The position numbers were made by a program, and so were the translations under genes. Shown here in pieces: positions 1 to 11,700 of a DNA stretch of 64,000 nucleotides. Below the pieces are notes generated by a model. The model was not told the origin of the DNA and ran no database searches. It was given only the letters and a program-made list of their open reading frames with translations. This DNA is from Bromus sterilis (Eukaryota; Streptophyta; Magnoliopsida; Poales; Poaceae): NCBI GenBank assembly GCA_950022295.1, contig OX465597.1, positions 259,223,016-259,287,015 on the forward strand. The letters run 5' to 3'. Every line of letters starts with the position of its first letter. Positions within the stretch are counted from its first letter, which is position 1.

Positions 1-882
1 TGCCACCTTCTGTCGCTTTACCCCGTCGTAAAACATGTCCTCCGCCTCTGACAACCTCCCCTCGCTGCACAGCATCCCCACCATACATGAGTATGTTGCG
101 CAATCTGGTGCCGACTTCACATCAGTGTTCCCCTCCGCCCCCTTCTCCTGCAAGCTCTTGTATACCTCCAGGGCCTCGTCCACCCGCTTGTGCCGCCCCA
201 GCACCCGGATCAGCCCATTGTAGGAGACGGCATCTGGCGGCAGCCCCAACTGCTCACGCATGACTCGGATAAGCTCCTCCACCTCCTCCACCGTGCCAGT
301 TGTGGACTTGTAGGTGATCTTGACGTTGTACGCGGCAGCGTCAGGCGCAATACCGCGTTCCTCGACCATCTCGCGCCACAGCTCCTCAGCGCGGTGAGGC
401 TTCTTTTGCTTGTAGTAGGAGTCGATGATAGCCGTGTAGAGGTGTAGTGAAGGCGGCTCCTCCCCCTGGAGGAGGTACACCGCGTGGTCCCCACCTTTGG
501 TGATGCAAAGGGACTTGGCGAGGATGGACCACGTAACGGCGTCGCGCGGCGCGGAGGGGTGCGCGTCCAGCAGAGCAGCCACGCGCTGGGCGAGGCGGCG
601 GCGGCGGAGGAGCGGGCCCAGGAGGGCGTTGAGATGCTCGGCGGTGGGCGACGGGATGGTGGAGAGGATGGCGGAGGCCCGGTCGGAGAGGCCGACCACG
701 GAGAGGGCGGAGATCACGGCTTTGGGGTTGATCGGTACGAGCGGCGCGACGATGGCGTCGATGTCGGTGAGGCTGCCCGCGCGGGCGAGGTTGCGAATGC
801 GGGCCATCGGGACAGGGAACTCGGAAGCCGCAGAGGCGGTGGAGAGCAGGCGGCGGCCGGAGGCGGAGAAGAAGGCGGCCAT
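1..882 (-). CDS. P-class pentatricopeptide repeat (PPR) protein, 5' part (runs off the left edge)
   Basis: The minus strand is open from an ATG at 880-882 through base 1, giving 294 residues with no stop; the C-terminus lies outside the window. Residues 1-35 are rich in Arg, Ser and Ala with only one early acidic residue (E21), as expected for an organelle (probably mitochondrial) presequence. From about residue 148 there are successive 35-residue helical hairpins of PPR type: roughly 148-180 (starts LYTAIIDSYYK), 183-217 (AYNVKITYKS), 219-260 (VSYNGLIRVLGR) and 262-294 (ATYSCMVGMLC). The motifs carry the typical D/N-A-x-x-Y and A-E-x-x-x/A-L-x-V-Y spacing. PPR proteins bind organelle RNA one base per repeat and act in its stability, splicing or translation. 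No intron is seen. The start is chosen because it is the first ATG of the frame and sits just after a telo-box leader. GC content is high, as in many grass genes. It is the only probable host gene here; the target is unknown. Confidence 0.88.
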   Translation of the reverse strand, partial: MAAFFSASGRRLLSTASAASEFPVPMARIRNLARAGSLTDIDAIVAPLVPINPKAVISALSVVGLSDRASAILSTIPSPTAEHLNALLGPLLRRRRLAQRVAALLDAHPSAPRDAVTWSILAKSLCITKGGDHAVYLLQGEEPPSLHLYTAIIDSYYKQKKPHRAEELWREMVEERGIAPDAAAYNVKITYKSTTGTVEEVEELIRVMREQLGLPPDAVSYNGLIRVLGRHKRVDEALEVYKSLQEKGAEGNTDVKSAPDCATYSCMVGMLCSEGRLSEAEDMFYDGVKRQKVA

Positions 883-1039
883 TGCTGCGGCGGAGCAGTG
901 TCTGATCGATCCGAGGTTCCGGGGCTAGGGTTTAGGACGAGTGTGTGTGTGGGGGGGGGGGGGGGGGGGAAGTGGGCCGTACTGGCCGGTGGCCCGTTAA
1001 GGGTTATGCTTGGACCTGCGAAATCATTAGTTTTCGTCA
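883..1039 (-). promoter_or_regulatory. Leader and proximal promoter of the PPR gene
   Basis: Read on the minus strand, this stretch holds a telo-box (AAACCCTA; complement of 925-934) about 45 bases upstream of the ATG and a site II element (TGGGCC at 973-978, GGCCCA on the minus strand) with another GGCCC block at 991-995. Telo-box plus site II pairs are well known in plant genes for ribosomal and organelle-targeted proteins, which fits a PPR gene. Between them lie a short GT repeat (941-950) and a run of 19 G (951-969). No TATA box is clear. Only about 150 bases separate the start codon from LINE-derived sequence, so the distal promoter has been displaced or replaced. Confidence 0.55.
951..969. 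repeat. G19 homopolymer
   Basis: Nineteen consecutive G on the plus strand (C on the coding strand of the PPR gene), directly after a GT dinucleotide repeat. It lies between the telo-box and site II element of the PPR promoter. The exact length may be affected by sequencing error. Confidence 0.8.
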
Positions 1040-1242
1040 ATCAGCGATTACGTGTCTTCCCTACGCCTCTCGGCGAGTTAGGGGTTATCCTTCTCTCGGC
1101 GATCTCAGTCGCTGTTGAGTTTCCTTCCCGATCTCCCCCTTGTTCTCGTGTGATCTGGTGGTGTAAGAGGGGCTTCTCCTCGGTCACCACCATCGCGCAT
1201 TTTCTGGAGCCTGGGAAGAGCATTATCGACTAGGCGAGAGTC

Positions 1243-1640
1243 ATGGTGGCGAGCGGGTCTGGATCCGCTAATGATGAAGTTTGTGATCTCATGAGCGAGC
1301 TCGGGATCACTGCAGAGACATTGGTGATGTGGTTTTTGAAGAAGAAGATCTCCCTCCTATGGAACCGATCCGGTGGCTGGCTATAGCCCGAGTCCATGCA
1401 GCACACTCCTACAGCAAGATCTGGTTCTACAAGAACATGCGGGCGGCTTGCAATCTGGCAAAGGATGTGAAGATCAGACCTCTGGAGGGCAACTTGTACT
1501 CCATTCAATTCACATGCTTGGGTGACTCGGGGGGGGGGGGGGCAATGGACAACGGACCATGGAACTTTCGAGGAGACGTCGTGGTCATGGCTTCGTATGA
1601 TGGTCTGTCTAAACCCTCCTCCATCAATCCGGACTGGCTC
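1243..1640 (+). pseudogene. LINE ORF1 N-terminal part, frameshifted and split by element A
   Basis: Begins at the ATG at 1243. A frameshift near 1320 moves the reading frame; the second frame (from about 1329) shows the DUF4283-type ORF1 domain, with the recognisable run RWLAIARVHAAHSYSKIW and, later, DNGPWNFRGDVVVMASYDG. A run of 14 G (1529-1542) interrupts the frame between these blocks. At 1640 the coding sequence stops because element A is inserted; the same protein continues at 20391. In intact plant LINEs this protein binds RNA through the DUF4283 domain and a CCHC knuckle. It is clearly dead here. Confidence 0.8.
1636..1640. repeat. Left TSD of element A (GGCTC)
   Basis: GGCTC abuts the TG of the first LTR of A and is repeated exactly at 20386-20390 after the CA of its third LTR. 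The pair brackets all three LTRs, so the whole block behaves as one insertion. Confidence 0.92.
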
Positions 1641-4600
1641 TGTAACACTCTCACTGTCAATGAACAGTAATCACAATTACTGTTCCTAATTTTTCTTTGA
1701 TCAACTTGGGTCGGTTCAAATTCAAATTTCCCTTCTGTTATTGTTAATAGCAATGTGGCCATGGGCCTGGATCATCATGATTCATCACAAGTCCAACCAC
1801 TCGTGTTGAAATCAAAAGCTAAGCCCAAAATGCCTTTTCATGAATATTAAAAATATGTGATAAATAAAACCTTGTCCAAAATTGGTGCAACCACTTTTGT
1901 TAAATCCCAAATAATCATTGGACCATGTTCAACCAACCTTGCGAGTTTATTAAGCTGTTGAATAAATCAAATAATTCAAACAGTAACTTAAAATGTTCAA
2001 TTTAATAATTTATTATCTAAATAAATTACTAAATGATTTTATTTAGAGCCCAAACTTTTTGTAGCAATAGTGCAAAATGTAACACCAATATTGGAACAAC
2101 TTTCATATTTTGCAGAACTCAAATGCTAGGCTAATAAAATAAATACAATAATAAGGAAAAAGAAAAGAAACAGAAAAAACAAGAAACCTAATCTACGCTC
2201 AGGGGCAAGGCCACCCACTGGGCCGGCCCACCCAGCCCACCAGAGTCATCCCCTCCCCCTGTTCACCACGCGGTGCGTGGCACGCATCCACCGCGGCCAT
2301 GGTCCATGGCTGTCGCCGTGGAGGCGATCCAGGGCAGCCCCGGCGGGATAAGAAGCCGAGCCGCGCCCCGTGCCCTGGACGAACCCTAGTTCCGCCCCCT
2401 TTCCCCACCCTCGCGCCGCTCGCCTCTCCCATCGCTCGGCCGTGCACGACGGGGCGCCACCGTGGGCGGACCTCGCCGGAACGCGCAGCCACCGGCCATC
2501 CCAGGACAAGCCAAGGTGTCTGGCCGCTCCGCCATGGTCGTCCACGTCTCCTAGCAGAAGAAACAGAGCCCGGAGCCCCCCGCAACAAGCTAATTGGCGC
2601 CATCTTCAACCTCCAACACCGTCGGCGTTCTTCGTCGATTCGCACCATCCCGAGCTCCTCCGGCCTCCTCAAGCACGCTTCCACCCCCCTGCAACCTTCC
2701 GTGAGCGCCCCCCCCCCCCCCCCCGCGCAAATCCCTCTCTCCCCCCTCGCGTTCGTCCTCTTGTTAGCTTTGTATGTGCCATGCACCGTGGCCGAGCTGC
2801 CGTGGGACCTCGTCGGACCGCCGATTCCGACCACCCCGACGCCAGCTGCTTGTCCCATTCGTTACACGACGCAACCCTCAACCGGTTCCTTCCCACCGCT
2901 GCTCCAAATGGTCGCCGGAGGCACGATTCCCCCACTCGCCGCCGTGCTCGGGTCCGGCCACCGCCGTGGCTGCGCGCTGCGTGCCCCTCCGTTGGCCTCG
3001 TGCCCCTACCCCACGCAGCGCGATCGCCTCGCGCCTCGCCGTGGCCTCGCAACCGCTCCTGGTCGCGGCCTCCCTCACCAGAGTGGCCTCGCTGCCATGC
3101 CCGTGGCCGCCGGCGTGAGCACACCAGTGGGCTAAGCCCCCCTCACTGACCGGTGGGCCATGGCTAAATAGTTTAGCCTAACCCCCTGTTAAGCCTAAAA
3201 CCCCCTGGTGTCAATGACAGTGGGCCCCTGGCCCTTTTAAATAAACAAAACTGTTGGTTAACTCACAGTGCATGACAACTGGGCCCCAGCTGTAAGTCAT
3301 TAGAAATAAATAGAATTATAAAGTGAGTCACTTACACGTGGGCCCTAGCTCTATTTAATTTTAATAAAATGAATTATTCACTAAGAGGCTGACATGTGGG
3401 ACCCCATGTCAGGTTTGACCAGTCAACTGTTGTGGATAATGTTAGTATTTAATTAGTAAAATACATCCAGAAATTGATTTAAATTTATTTAAATTTGGAA
3501 ATTCAATATCTTTTAAACCGTAAGTCTGATTCAAAAACTTTATACATGAAAATTGATCAGAAAAATATAAAAAATACGGATACGGTATCCGTATACCCAC
3601 CACACCCCTCTAATACAACGAACATCGACACCCCCCCCTCACGGTCGTCTGTCCGATGATTTGTCCGGTACTGATAAAGTATTCGGATGAATTTATTCTG
3701 AACACGAAATTTGTTCGGATTGTTTCAACTAGCACGATTACACCATCCACACGTTTGTCGGATGCCCACGACACCTCCGGCATGAACACTTCCCCCTCTG
3801 GACACCCTGTCCGGTAATCACCTGGAGCCGGTAGTTCATCCCCGGATGAATTCCCGCTCCGAGCATAATACTTTGCTCGGCGTTAGAACACCGTTAACAT
3901 TGCGTTTCCCATGTCTTGTATTTGTATTGCTATTAGTACCGTGTATTTACTGTTTCTCCCCCCTTTTATTCTCCGGTAGACCCCGCTGCTACCGCCGACT
4001 ACATCACTGCCAGGTACGACTACTTCGTCGACGACCCTACCCCTACCGTCGAGCTTCCAGGCAAGCAGAGCCATTCTCTTCCCTAGATATCTCCTACCTT
4101 TTCCGTACTTTCTTGCACTAGGAATTGTTACTGCTGCTGCTACGATTACAATCCTATTCAATTGCATAGCCTGCTTTTGTCGCCCCTTGATGTACCTTCC
4201 TTTATCCTATGCTGCCTGTTATAATTATGCATATATTCAGCAGTGAGCCCTGCGCATTGTTAGCTAGGACTAGATAGCGGGACGTGATCACTCAGGGAGT
4301 GAACACGGATACAATATATACAACTGCACAGGTACGGTACAAAGCAGACACCGCCAAAGGCCCCTATCTGGGTTATGCCTAGTCACCTCAAGTGTGAGCT
4401 ATCCAGGAGTAATCCTTGTACTCCACTCGAGGCTGACTTTGTCTTGCCGCCATAGGGTCCTGGACAGCGGTTGTCCTTAAATGTAAGAATTCGGGCGACC
4501 CAACGGTGCCCGCGAGCGGTATATTGTCGCGAACGACAGGGAGGGTACGACCGACGTTACTGGCGTGCTTGGCCGCTGTTCGTATCTCGCGAGAGTTACC

Positions 4601-6046
4601 AAACCACGAAAGTCGAGCTCTACCAAGAGCAAACGCGAGACAAGGTAAGGAGACGGTTCACCTTGTTGGTAACCGCAGTGACTTGGTGGGACGACAGGGC
4701 AGGCACCGATGTACTGGTGGTCCTGACTGCTGTCGTTGACCGCGGGTCGGTTAAGTCGAGGCAACGATAACGGTTGTCACGCAGGTTAATTAAAATGCTA
4801 AATGGTTCGGCGGATGTCTTGAGTAGCCTTTTGGCTTGTACGCACTACCTACACGTGGGACGAGGAGTGTGGGCTCCCCTGCATCATAGTCTCGTTCGAG
4901 GGTCTTCAGACGTCGGCAGTACCGCGGGCTGATTGCCGGGAAGTGGTGTTGTCTTCTCTTGCTCGAGCGATGTATTTGTATTTTCTTTGATTTTGCTTCA
5001 CCGGCCAGTCACGCACCGTGCAGGAGTACGTTCGGGTTAGGGTCCAAAGCCCGGCGTACATAGGATATAGTCCGGCGGATGACCTCTCTGTTGATTGCGG
5101 AAGGATGGGCTACTTTGTGTCGGATAGCTTTGGTGGAGCGTTCCCTAACAAGGTTCCTGCCACCCTGGAGATCCGAGCGTCGTAGAGTCACGCCAGTGCA
5201 CCCCTGCAGGGAAGATTAATCTATTCGAATAGCCGTGTCCACGGTAACAGGACGCTTTATGCTGAAGCTGGATCTTACCACTAGAAACTACTACTACTAA
5301 ACTGTATGGTTCCGGGTCTTCTTCCTCGCAGGGAGTCGAGGAAGGGAACTCGGAGGCATTATTATTAATCATTACAACTTATATTATTCAATGTTGCAGC
5401 AAGTTCTGCTTCATTGTTACTTTATTGCTTTATATAAACCGTTGGCTGATTCTTACCTCATGCTGCAAGACATCGTCGGAAGATGCTAGTCTTCGATAGG
5501 CCTAGCTTCTTACCCTTATTCTGATTTTCTATCTTGCAGTCCACTATATACAGCCTCTTCTTTCCGTTGATACAAATGCATAATGCTTAGTAGCGGACGT
5601 AAGACTCGCGGGTATGCTAGATACTCACCTTTGCTTTATTTCCCCCTTTATGTTTTGCCTGATCGGCCGCTGCAGTCGACGTTGGAGCCCAGGAGCAGGA
5701 GTACCCCGGAGGCGGATACTACTACGTCGAGACCCCCGCTGACCAGGACCAGGAGTAGTTTCGGAGGCTCCCAGGCAGGAGGCCTTGCCTTTTCGATCTG
5801 TATCTCTGAGGTTATTTGTGCTAGCCTTCTTAAGGCAAAACTTGACTAACTATGTCTGTACTCAGATATTATGGCTTGTATAACTTATGTATTCGGGTCC
5901 GCGTGACCCCCCCTTTATTGTAACATATTGCTTTATCCTTTTGTGTTTAGTGTTGTGTTGTGATATTCTCACCGTGGCACCCTAATCTCAGCCGTGTACC
6001 CTGCGTGTATGATTACTGTACACAGATTGATTTTGGGGGCGTCACA
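1641..6046 (+). repeat. LTR 1 of element A (original 5' LTR)
   Basis: 4406 bp, TGTAAC to GTCACA. It has an AT-rich left part, a GC-rich block (about 2190-3140) that makes spurious long ORFs on both strands, then repeated GTGGGCCC motifs (3220-3227, 3338-3345), then a long moderately GC right part. It lacks a 12-base stretch near its start that LTRs 2 and 3 share. It differs from LTRs 2 and 3 at many sites left of about 3575, but matches LTR2 to the right of about 4330. A C-run at 2708-2724 varies in length among the three copies. Confidence 0.92.
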
Positions 6047-6049
6047 AGT

Positions 6050-6062
6050 TGGTATCAGAGCC
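6050..6062 (+). other. Primer-binding site of A, first internal region
   Basis: TGGTATCAGAGCC, three bases after the LTR end, is complementary to the 3' end of initiator Met-tRNA, the usual minus-strand primer of many plant gypsy and copia elements. A second identical site is at 13219-13231. Confidence 0.9.
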
Positions 6063-8787
6063 GACTGCCTGTAGGACACCCCCTTCCAACTCCTTGGTCG
6101 AAGTTGAGTTTAGTTGTTGCAAAACTATTTTTACTAACAGTGTCGTGTGGCTTATCGGCCCACGTCGCCAACTGGGTGGTATTATGATCCTTTTTCTCAG
6201 TACCTTTACTCTGGGATTCTACTCTCTTGTCTTTCCGGTTAAAGATTTTGCTAACTCTGACATTAGGATCTCGTGACTACTTCCTCCCGGAGACCCCTCC
6301 TTCCAGATGATCGCTTTCTTCACGAGAAGATTCCGAAGATTACTCTCTGATAAATTCCCGAGACCATATGTGCCGATCACCTTTACAATTCCCTTCCACC
6401 GATAAGTCCGTATCTATAACCACATACACCTTCCGTTCATCCATTCAATCCCAGTTTCTCTTGTGTTCACAAGATGCATCGAAATACTTTCCGTTGTTTG
6501 GGTAATCCTTTGAGCCTACTACCTTGTAGCTTCTTTTCACCCTACGGATAATTCCTCACATTTATCGAGGATCCATTCATCCTAAGTGGTTCATGTGATT
6601 CTCAAAATACTTTGAAATACTATTTGATCTCGCGACAATCCTCGGCAGCCTACTGCTTTGGAGTTTCTTCTTACCTGCTTGCACTATGATTAATCCCGTT
6701 TGTCTGGTAGTCCTTGATGACCTCCCTTGGCATTGCCATTCTGATCTGTTGAATCATCGTGTGTGCTAGTGCACGCAACCATCTATTGATCCCTATGAAT
6801 CCATTCTTTCGGCTCAGACGTCATTCCGGACATGAGCTGGTTCTCGGTAAATCAAATCTTGATTGATTAACCATCAAGCTTCTATTCAACTTATTCTTGT
6901 TTGATCGATGTATCTGGATCTGATACACCGATATGGAAGTCGTAATTCCTTTGTACTTCAGAATCGAATTATTCTGATGCTTCTATCTCCGATATCTTTG
7001 CATTATTTCTTCTTATGGGTGAGTACCGATACTCGCACCAGACTCTCTGTACGCCACCTGACCTTTTTGGGTGGATTACTACCTGTCGTCCCCTTGTATC
7101 CTAAATCATTGACGAGCTTCCCCTGATACGAAATGCCTTTGGCGAACGGTATCATCTGGTCCGTGTCATCAGCTTTCTGTTTTCAAACTGGTCCCCCTAC
7201 TCTTGCTGTTTGTTGTATAGATTCGTAAAATGTCCCTATGGGTTGTACCTATGTTTCAACCATCTGTGTGAACCCCGGAAACTTCTTCGGGTCATACTCT
7301 ACTGGTGTCACGCCAGATAAATTTCCTACCCTACAAATTCATCGACAACGAGAAGTGAATGAGAGGCTATGCATTGAAGAAGTGGGAGTCGACCATGAAC
7401 CTTTGTGTTCATGCCCATGGATACGATCTAGAACTTATCATGAAAGCTTCTAGTAAAAGGAATTGTCCCCTTGGTATAAATCCTTCTACACCTATGATCC
7501 ACCGTTCTACCTTCGAGTATTACCCCTGGTATCTCGAGGATATCATGCCTTTGCACTACATCTTGTGAATTGTGATGAAACAATGTCTATCCCTGTCATA
7601 GCCATTTCATGGTTCTGGGTTGTCGTCAACCGGCAACACCGAATACTTTCTCTTCACCATTCCTTTTTCTTGATGTCGCCGTTGTTCGATTGTATTTTCT
7701 TGAAACCTTTTGAAATGATGTGTCGTGGTCATCATCGACATCTTGGCTTCTACCAAGTGTTAATTGGATTCATCATGTGAAATACCATCCTTGCCCCTCG
7801 ATGATTTGTGTCATCATTGACAACCCCCTTTGACTCCCTGCCAATACAAACTTGGTCATGTATATATTGCTCTGCTTTCCCTTGGGAAAGATATACCCCT
7901 GATACTTGTGTATCATCACATTTTCATTTCCACTGGTCTGTTTAACCTTTCTTTGAATATAAATTATTCGAGCAGTGATAATTCTATGCTGATGTAAACA
8001 CTTAGGTGTACTACTTCGTCCGTATAACCTGTTACTACTGTTGATAACATTTCGGTAACCACCGATGGACGAGAACATTGCCTATTGGTCCGCCTCGTCT
8101 TAACGAGCAGGAAAATGGTTCTCTTCGTCCCTGGCCCTTGGTACCGACGTTGTTGCCGACATAGCTAACAAGTTGTTCTCTGACTTACCTTGCAACCTGA
8201 TCGTATTGTTTGTCACCACCCTTCTTACTCAACGTGGGCCCATAACCCACAGTTCAACAGGATCGAAACCTAACTCTCTTGTACCTTTCTGTTCTCGAGG
8301 TTATTCCTCTTGCTTGACCTCGTATGCTACTCACGAGTCCTCTACCTTATGATATCCAGTTCGATATCAGACTCAGTGCTTATGCCTGATGCTCTGGACC
8401 CCTTTTCATCCTCCGTTATCATCGACGAATGCTTGCATATCCGCTGGAAAACTTCTCATGCCTTCTTTTGTTTCTCTCGATGTATCTCCATGTGTTTCAA
8501 CTCGTGAGATACCTTGAGCCCCATTCCCTTGGACAACCCCAGTTGATTAACCTTGTGTCGATTCGACCCCCTAAGTGTCCCCCCTAACCTATTCGTAGGT
8601 ACGATGCAACCCTGAATGAAGGATGACTACCCGTCGAGATGCACCGATGCAGAGGAATGAAGACCACATCATCAAGAATTAACTGCTTCGACAAGGGCAA
8701 CAAGAACCAAGAAGACTCATTAGAATGCGAAACCGAAACCTTACCCCTTGCCCTACATTTAAATTCTCGGGACGAGAATTCTTTGTA

Positions 8788-8797
8788 GTGGGGGAGA
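8788..8797 (+). other. Polypurine tract of A, copy 1
   Basis: GTGGGGGAGA, two bases before LTR2 begins at 8800. This is the expected plus-strand priming site. The duplicate is at 15957-15966, before LTR3. Confidence 0.82.
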
Positions 8798-8799
8798 TT

Positions 8800-11700
8800 T
8801 GTAACACTCTCACTGTCAATGAACAGTAATCACAATTACTGTTGATCATTACTGTTCCTAATTTTTCTTTGATCAACTTGGGTCAGTTCAAATTCAAATT
8901 TCCCTTCTGTTATTGTTAATAGCAATGTGGCCATGGGCCTGGATCATCATGATTCATCACAAGTCCAACCACTCGTGTTGAAATCAAAAGCTAAGCCCAA
9001 AATGCCTTTTCATGAATATTAAAAATATGTGATAAATAAAACCTTGTCCAAAATTGGTGCAACCACTTTTGTTAAATCCCAAATAATCATTGGACCATGT
9101 TCAACCAACCTTGGAATATATTAAGCCGTTGAATAAATCAAACAATTCAAACACTAACTTAAAAGGTTCAATTTAATAATTTATTATCTAAATAAATTAC
9201 TAAATGATTTTATTTAGAGCCCAAACTTTTTGTAGCAATAGTGCAAAATGTAACACCAATATTGGAACAACTTTCATATTTTGCAGAACTCAAATGCTAG
9301 GCTAATAAAATAAATACAATAATAAGGAAAAAGAAAAGAAACAGAAAAAACAAAAAAACCTAATCTATGCTCAGGGGCAAGGCCACCCACTGGGCCGGCC
9401 CACCCAGCCCACCGGAGTCATCCCCTCCCCCTGTTCACCACGCGGTGCGTGGCACGCATCCACCGCGGCCATGGTCCATGGCTGTCGCCGTGGAGGCGAT
9501 CCACGGCAGCCCTGGCGGGATAAGAAGCCGAGCCGCGCCCCGTGCCCTAGACGAACCCTAGTTCCGCCCCCTTTCCCCGCCCTCGCGCCGCTCGCCTCTC
9601 CCATCGCTCGGCCGTGCACGACGGGGCGCCACCGTGGGCGGACCTCGCCGGAACGCGCGGCCACCGGCCATTCCAGGACAAGCCAAGGTGTCCGGCCGCT
9701 CCGCCATGGTCGTCCACGTCTCCTAGCAGAAGAAACAGAGCCCGGAGCCCCCCCGCAACAAGCTAATTGACGCCGTCTTCAACCTCCAGCACCGCCGGCG
9801 TTCTTCGTCGATTCGCACCATCCCGAGCTCCTCCGGCCTCCTCAAGCACGCTTCCACCCCCCTGCAACCTTCCGTGAGCGCCCCCCCCCCCCCGCGCGAA
9901 TCCCTCTCTCCCCCCTCGCGTTCGTCCTATTGTTAGCTTTGTATGTGCCGTGCACCGTGGCCGAGCTGCCGTGGGACCTCGTCGGACCGCCGATTCCGAC
10001 CACCCCGACGCCAGCTGCTTGTCCCATTCGTTACACGACGCAACCCTCAACCGGTTCCTTCCCACCGCTGCTCCAAATGGTCGCCGGAGGCACGATTCCC
10101 CCACTCGCCGCCGTGCTCGGGTCCGGCCACCGCCGTGGCTGCGCGCTGCGTGCCCCTCCGTTGGCCTCGTGCCCCTACCCCACGCAGCGCGATCGCCTCG
10201 CGCCTCGCCGTGGCCTCGCAACCGCTCCTGGTCGCGGCCTCCCTCACCAGAGTGGCCTCGCTGCCATGCCCGTGGCCGCCGGCGTGAGCACACCAGTGGG
10301 CTAAGCCCCCCTCACTGACCGGTGGGCCATGGCTAATTAGTTTAGCCTAACCCCCTGTTAAGCCTAAAACCCCCTGGTGTCAATGACAGTGGGCCCCTGG
10401 CCCTTTTAAATAAACAAAACTGTTGGTTAACTCACAGTGCATGACAACTGGGCCCCAGCTGTAAGTCATTAGAAATAAATAGAATTATAAAGTGAGTCAC
10501 TTACACGTGGGCCCTGGCTCTATTTAATTTTAATAAAATGAATTATTCACTAAGAGGCTGACATGTGGGACCCCATGTCAGGTTTGACCAGTCAACTGTT
10601 GTGGATAATGTTAGTATTTAATTAGTAAAATACATCCAGAAATTGATTTAAATTTATTTAAATTTGGAAATTCAATATCTTTTAAACCGTAAGTCTGATT
10701 CAAAAACTTTATACATGAAAATTGATCAGAAAAATATAACGAATACGGATACGGTATCCGTATACCCACCACACCCCTCTAATACAACGAACATCGACAC
10801 CCCCCCCTCACGGTCGTCTGTCCGATGATTTGTCCGGTACTGATAAAGTATTCGGATGAATTTATTCTGAACACGAAATTTGTTCGGATTGTTTCAACTA
10901 GCACGATTACACCATCCACACGTTTGTCGGATGCCCACGACACCTCCGGCATGAACACTTCCCCCTCTGTACACCCTGTCCGGTAATCACCTGGAGCCGG
11001 TAGTTCATCCCCGGATGAATTCCCGCTCCGAGCATAATACTTTGCTCGGCGTTAGAACACCGTTAACATTGCGTTTCCCATGTCTTGTATTTGTATTGCT
11101 ATTAGTACCGTGTATTTACTGTTTCTCCCCCCTTTTATTCTCCGGTAGACCCCGCTGCTACCGCCGACTACATCACTGCCAGGTACGACTACTTCGTCGA
11201 CGACCCTACCCCTACCGTCGAGCTTCCAGGCAAGCAGAGCCATTCTCTTCCCTAGATATCTCCTACCTTTTCCGTACTTTCTTGCACTAGGAATTGTTAC
11301 TGCTGCTGCTACGATTACAATCCTATTCAATTGCATAGCCTGCTTTTGTCGCCCCTTGATGTACCTTCCTTTATCCTATGCTGCCTGTTATAATTATGCA
11401 TATATTCAGCAGTGAGCCCTGCGCATTGTTAGCTAGGACTAGATAGCGGGACGTGATCACTCAGGGAGTGAACACGGATACAATATATACAACTGCACAG
11501 GTACGGTACAAAGCAGACACCGCCAAAGGCCCCTATCTGGGTTATGCCTAGTCACCTCAAGTGTGAGCTATCCAGGAGTAATCCTTGTACTCCACTCGAG
11601 GCTGACTTTGTCTTGCCGCCATAGGGTCCTGGACAGCGGTTGTCCTTAAATGTAAGAATTCGGGCGACCCAACGGTGCCCGCGAGCGGTATATTGTCGCG

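Larger units (their letters stand above)
1040..1640 (+). mobile_element. L1-type LINE, left part (5' region and start of ORF1)
   Basis: A non-LTR retrotransposon of the plant L1 clade, recognised from its ORF1 (nucleic-acid-binding protein) and, after element A, its endonuclease and reverse transcriptase at 20386-22660. The left boundary near 1040 is approximate; no TSD or poly-A tail can be seen because the 3' end is cut by another element. The segment 1040-1242 is a non-coding leader. The LINE points away from the PPR gene, placing the two units head to head. Confidence 0.8.
6047..8799 (+). mobile_element. Element A internal region 1 (non-coding)
   Basis: 2753 bp from the primer site to the LTR2 border. 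The longest ORFs are about 100 codons and show no gag, protease, RT, RNase H or integrase motif. Near the right end the sequence has a small inverted repeat (AATTCTCG / CGAGAATT, 8762-8780) and then the tract GTGGGGGAGA. This resembles the end of gypsy pol and its polypurine tract, so the region seems to keep only the cis-acting borders of an autonomous relative. Confidence 0.85.

Noticed and set aside
484..1233. Plus-strand ORF of 249 codons over the PPR gene
   Set aside because: Gly/Arg-rich antisense shadow of the PPR coding frame that runs through its promoter and the G-run into the LINE.
2199..3149. Several ORFs of 100-280 codons on both strands in the GC-rich block of LTR 1 (and copies near 9.4-10.3 kb and 16.5-17.5 kb)
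   Set aside because: They overlap in many frames at once, lie within LTRs, have low-complexity Arg/Pro/Ala composition and change length between copies because of a C-run. They are GC-content artefacts.
6047..8799. Hidden gag-pol in the A internal region
   Set aside because: All frames were read for RT, integrase, protease and zinc-knuckle motifs; only stops and short ORFs were found.
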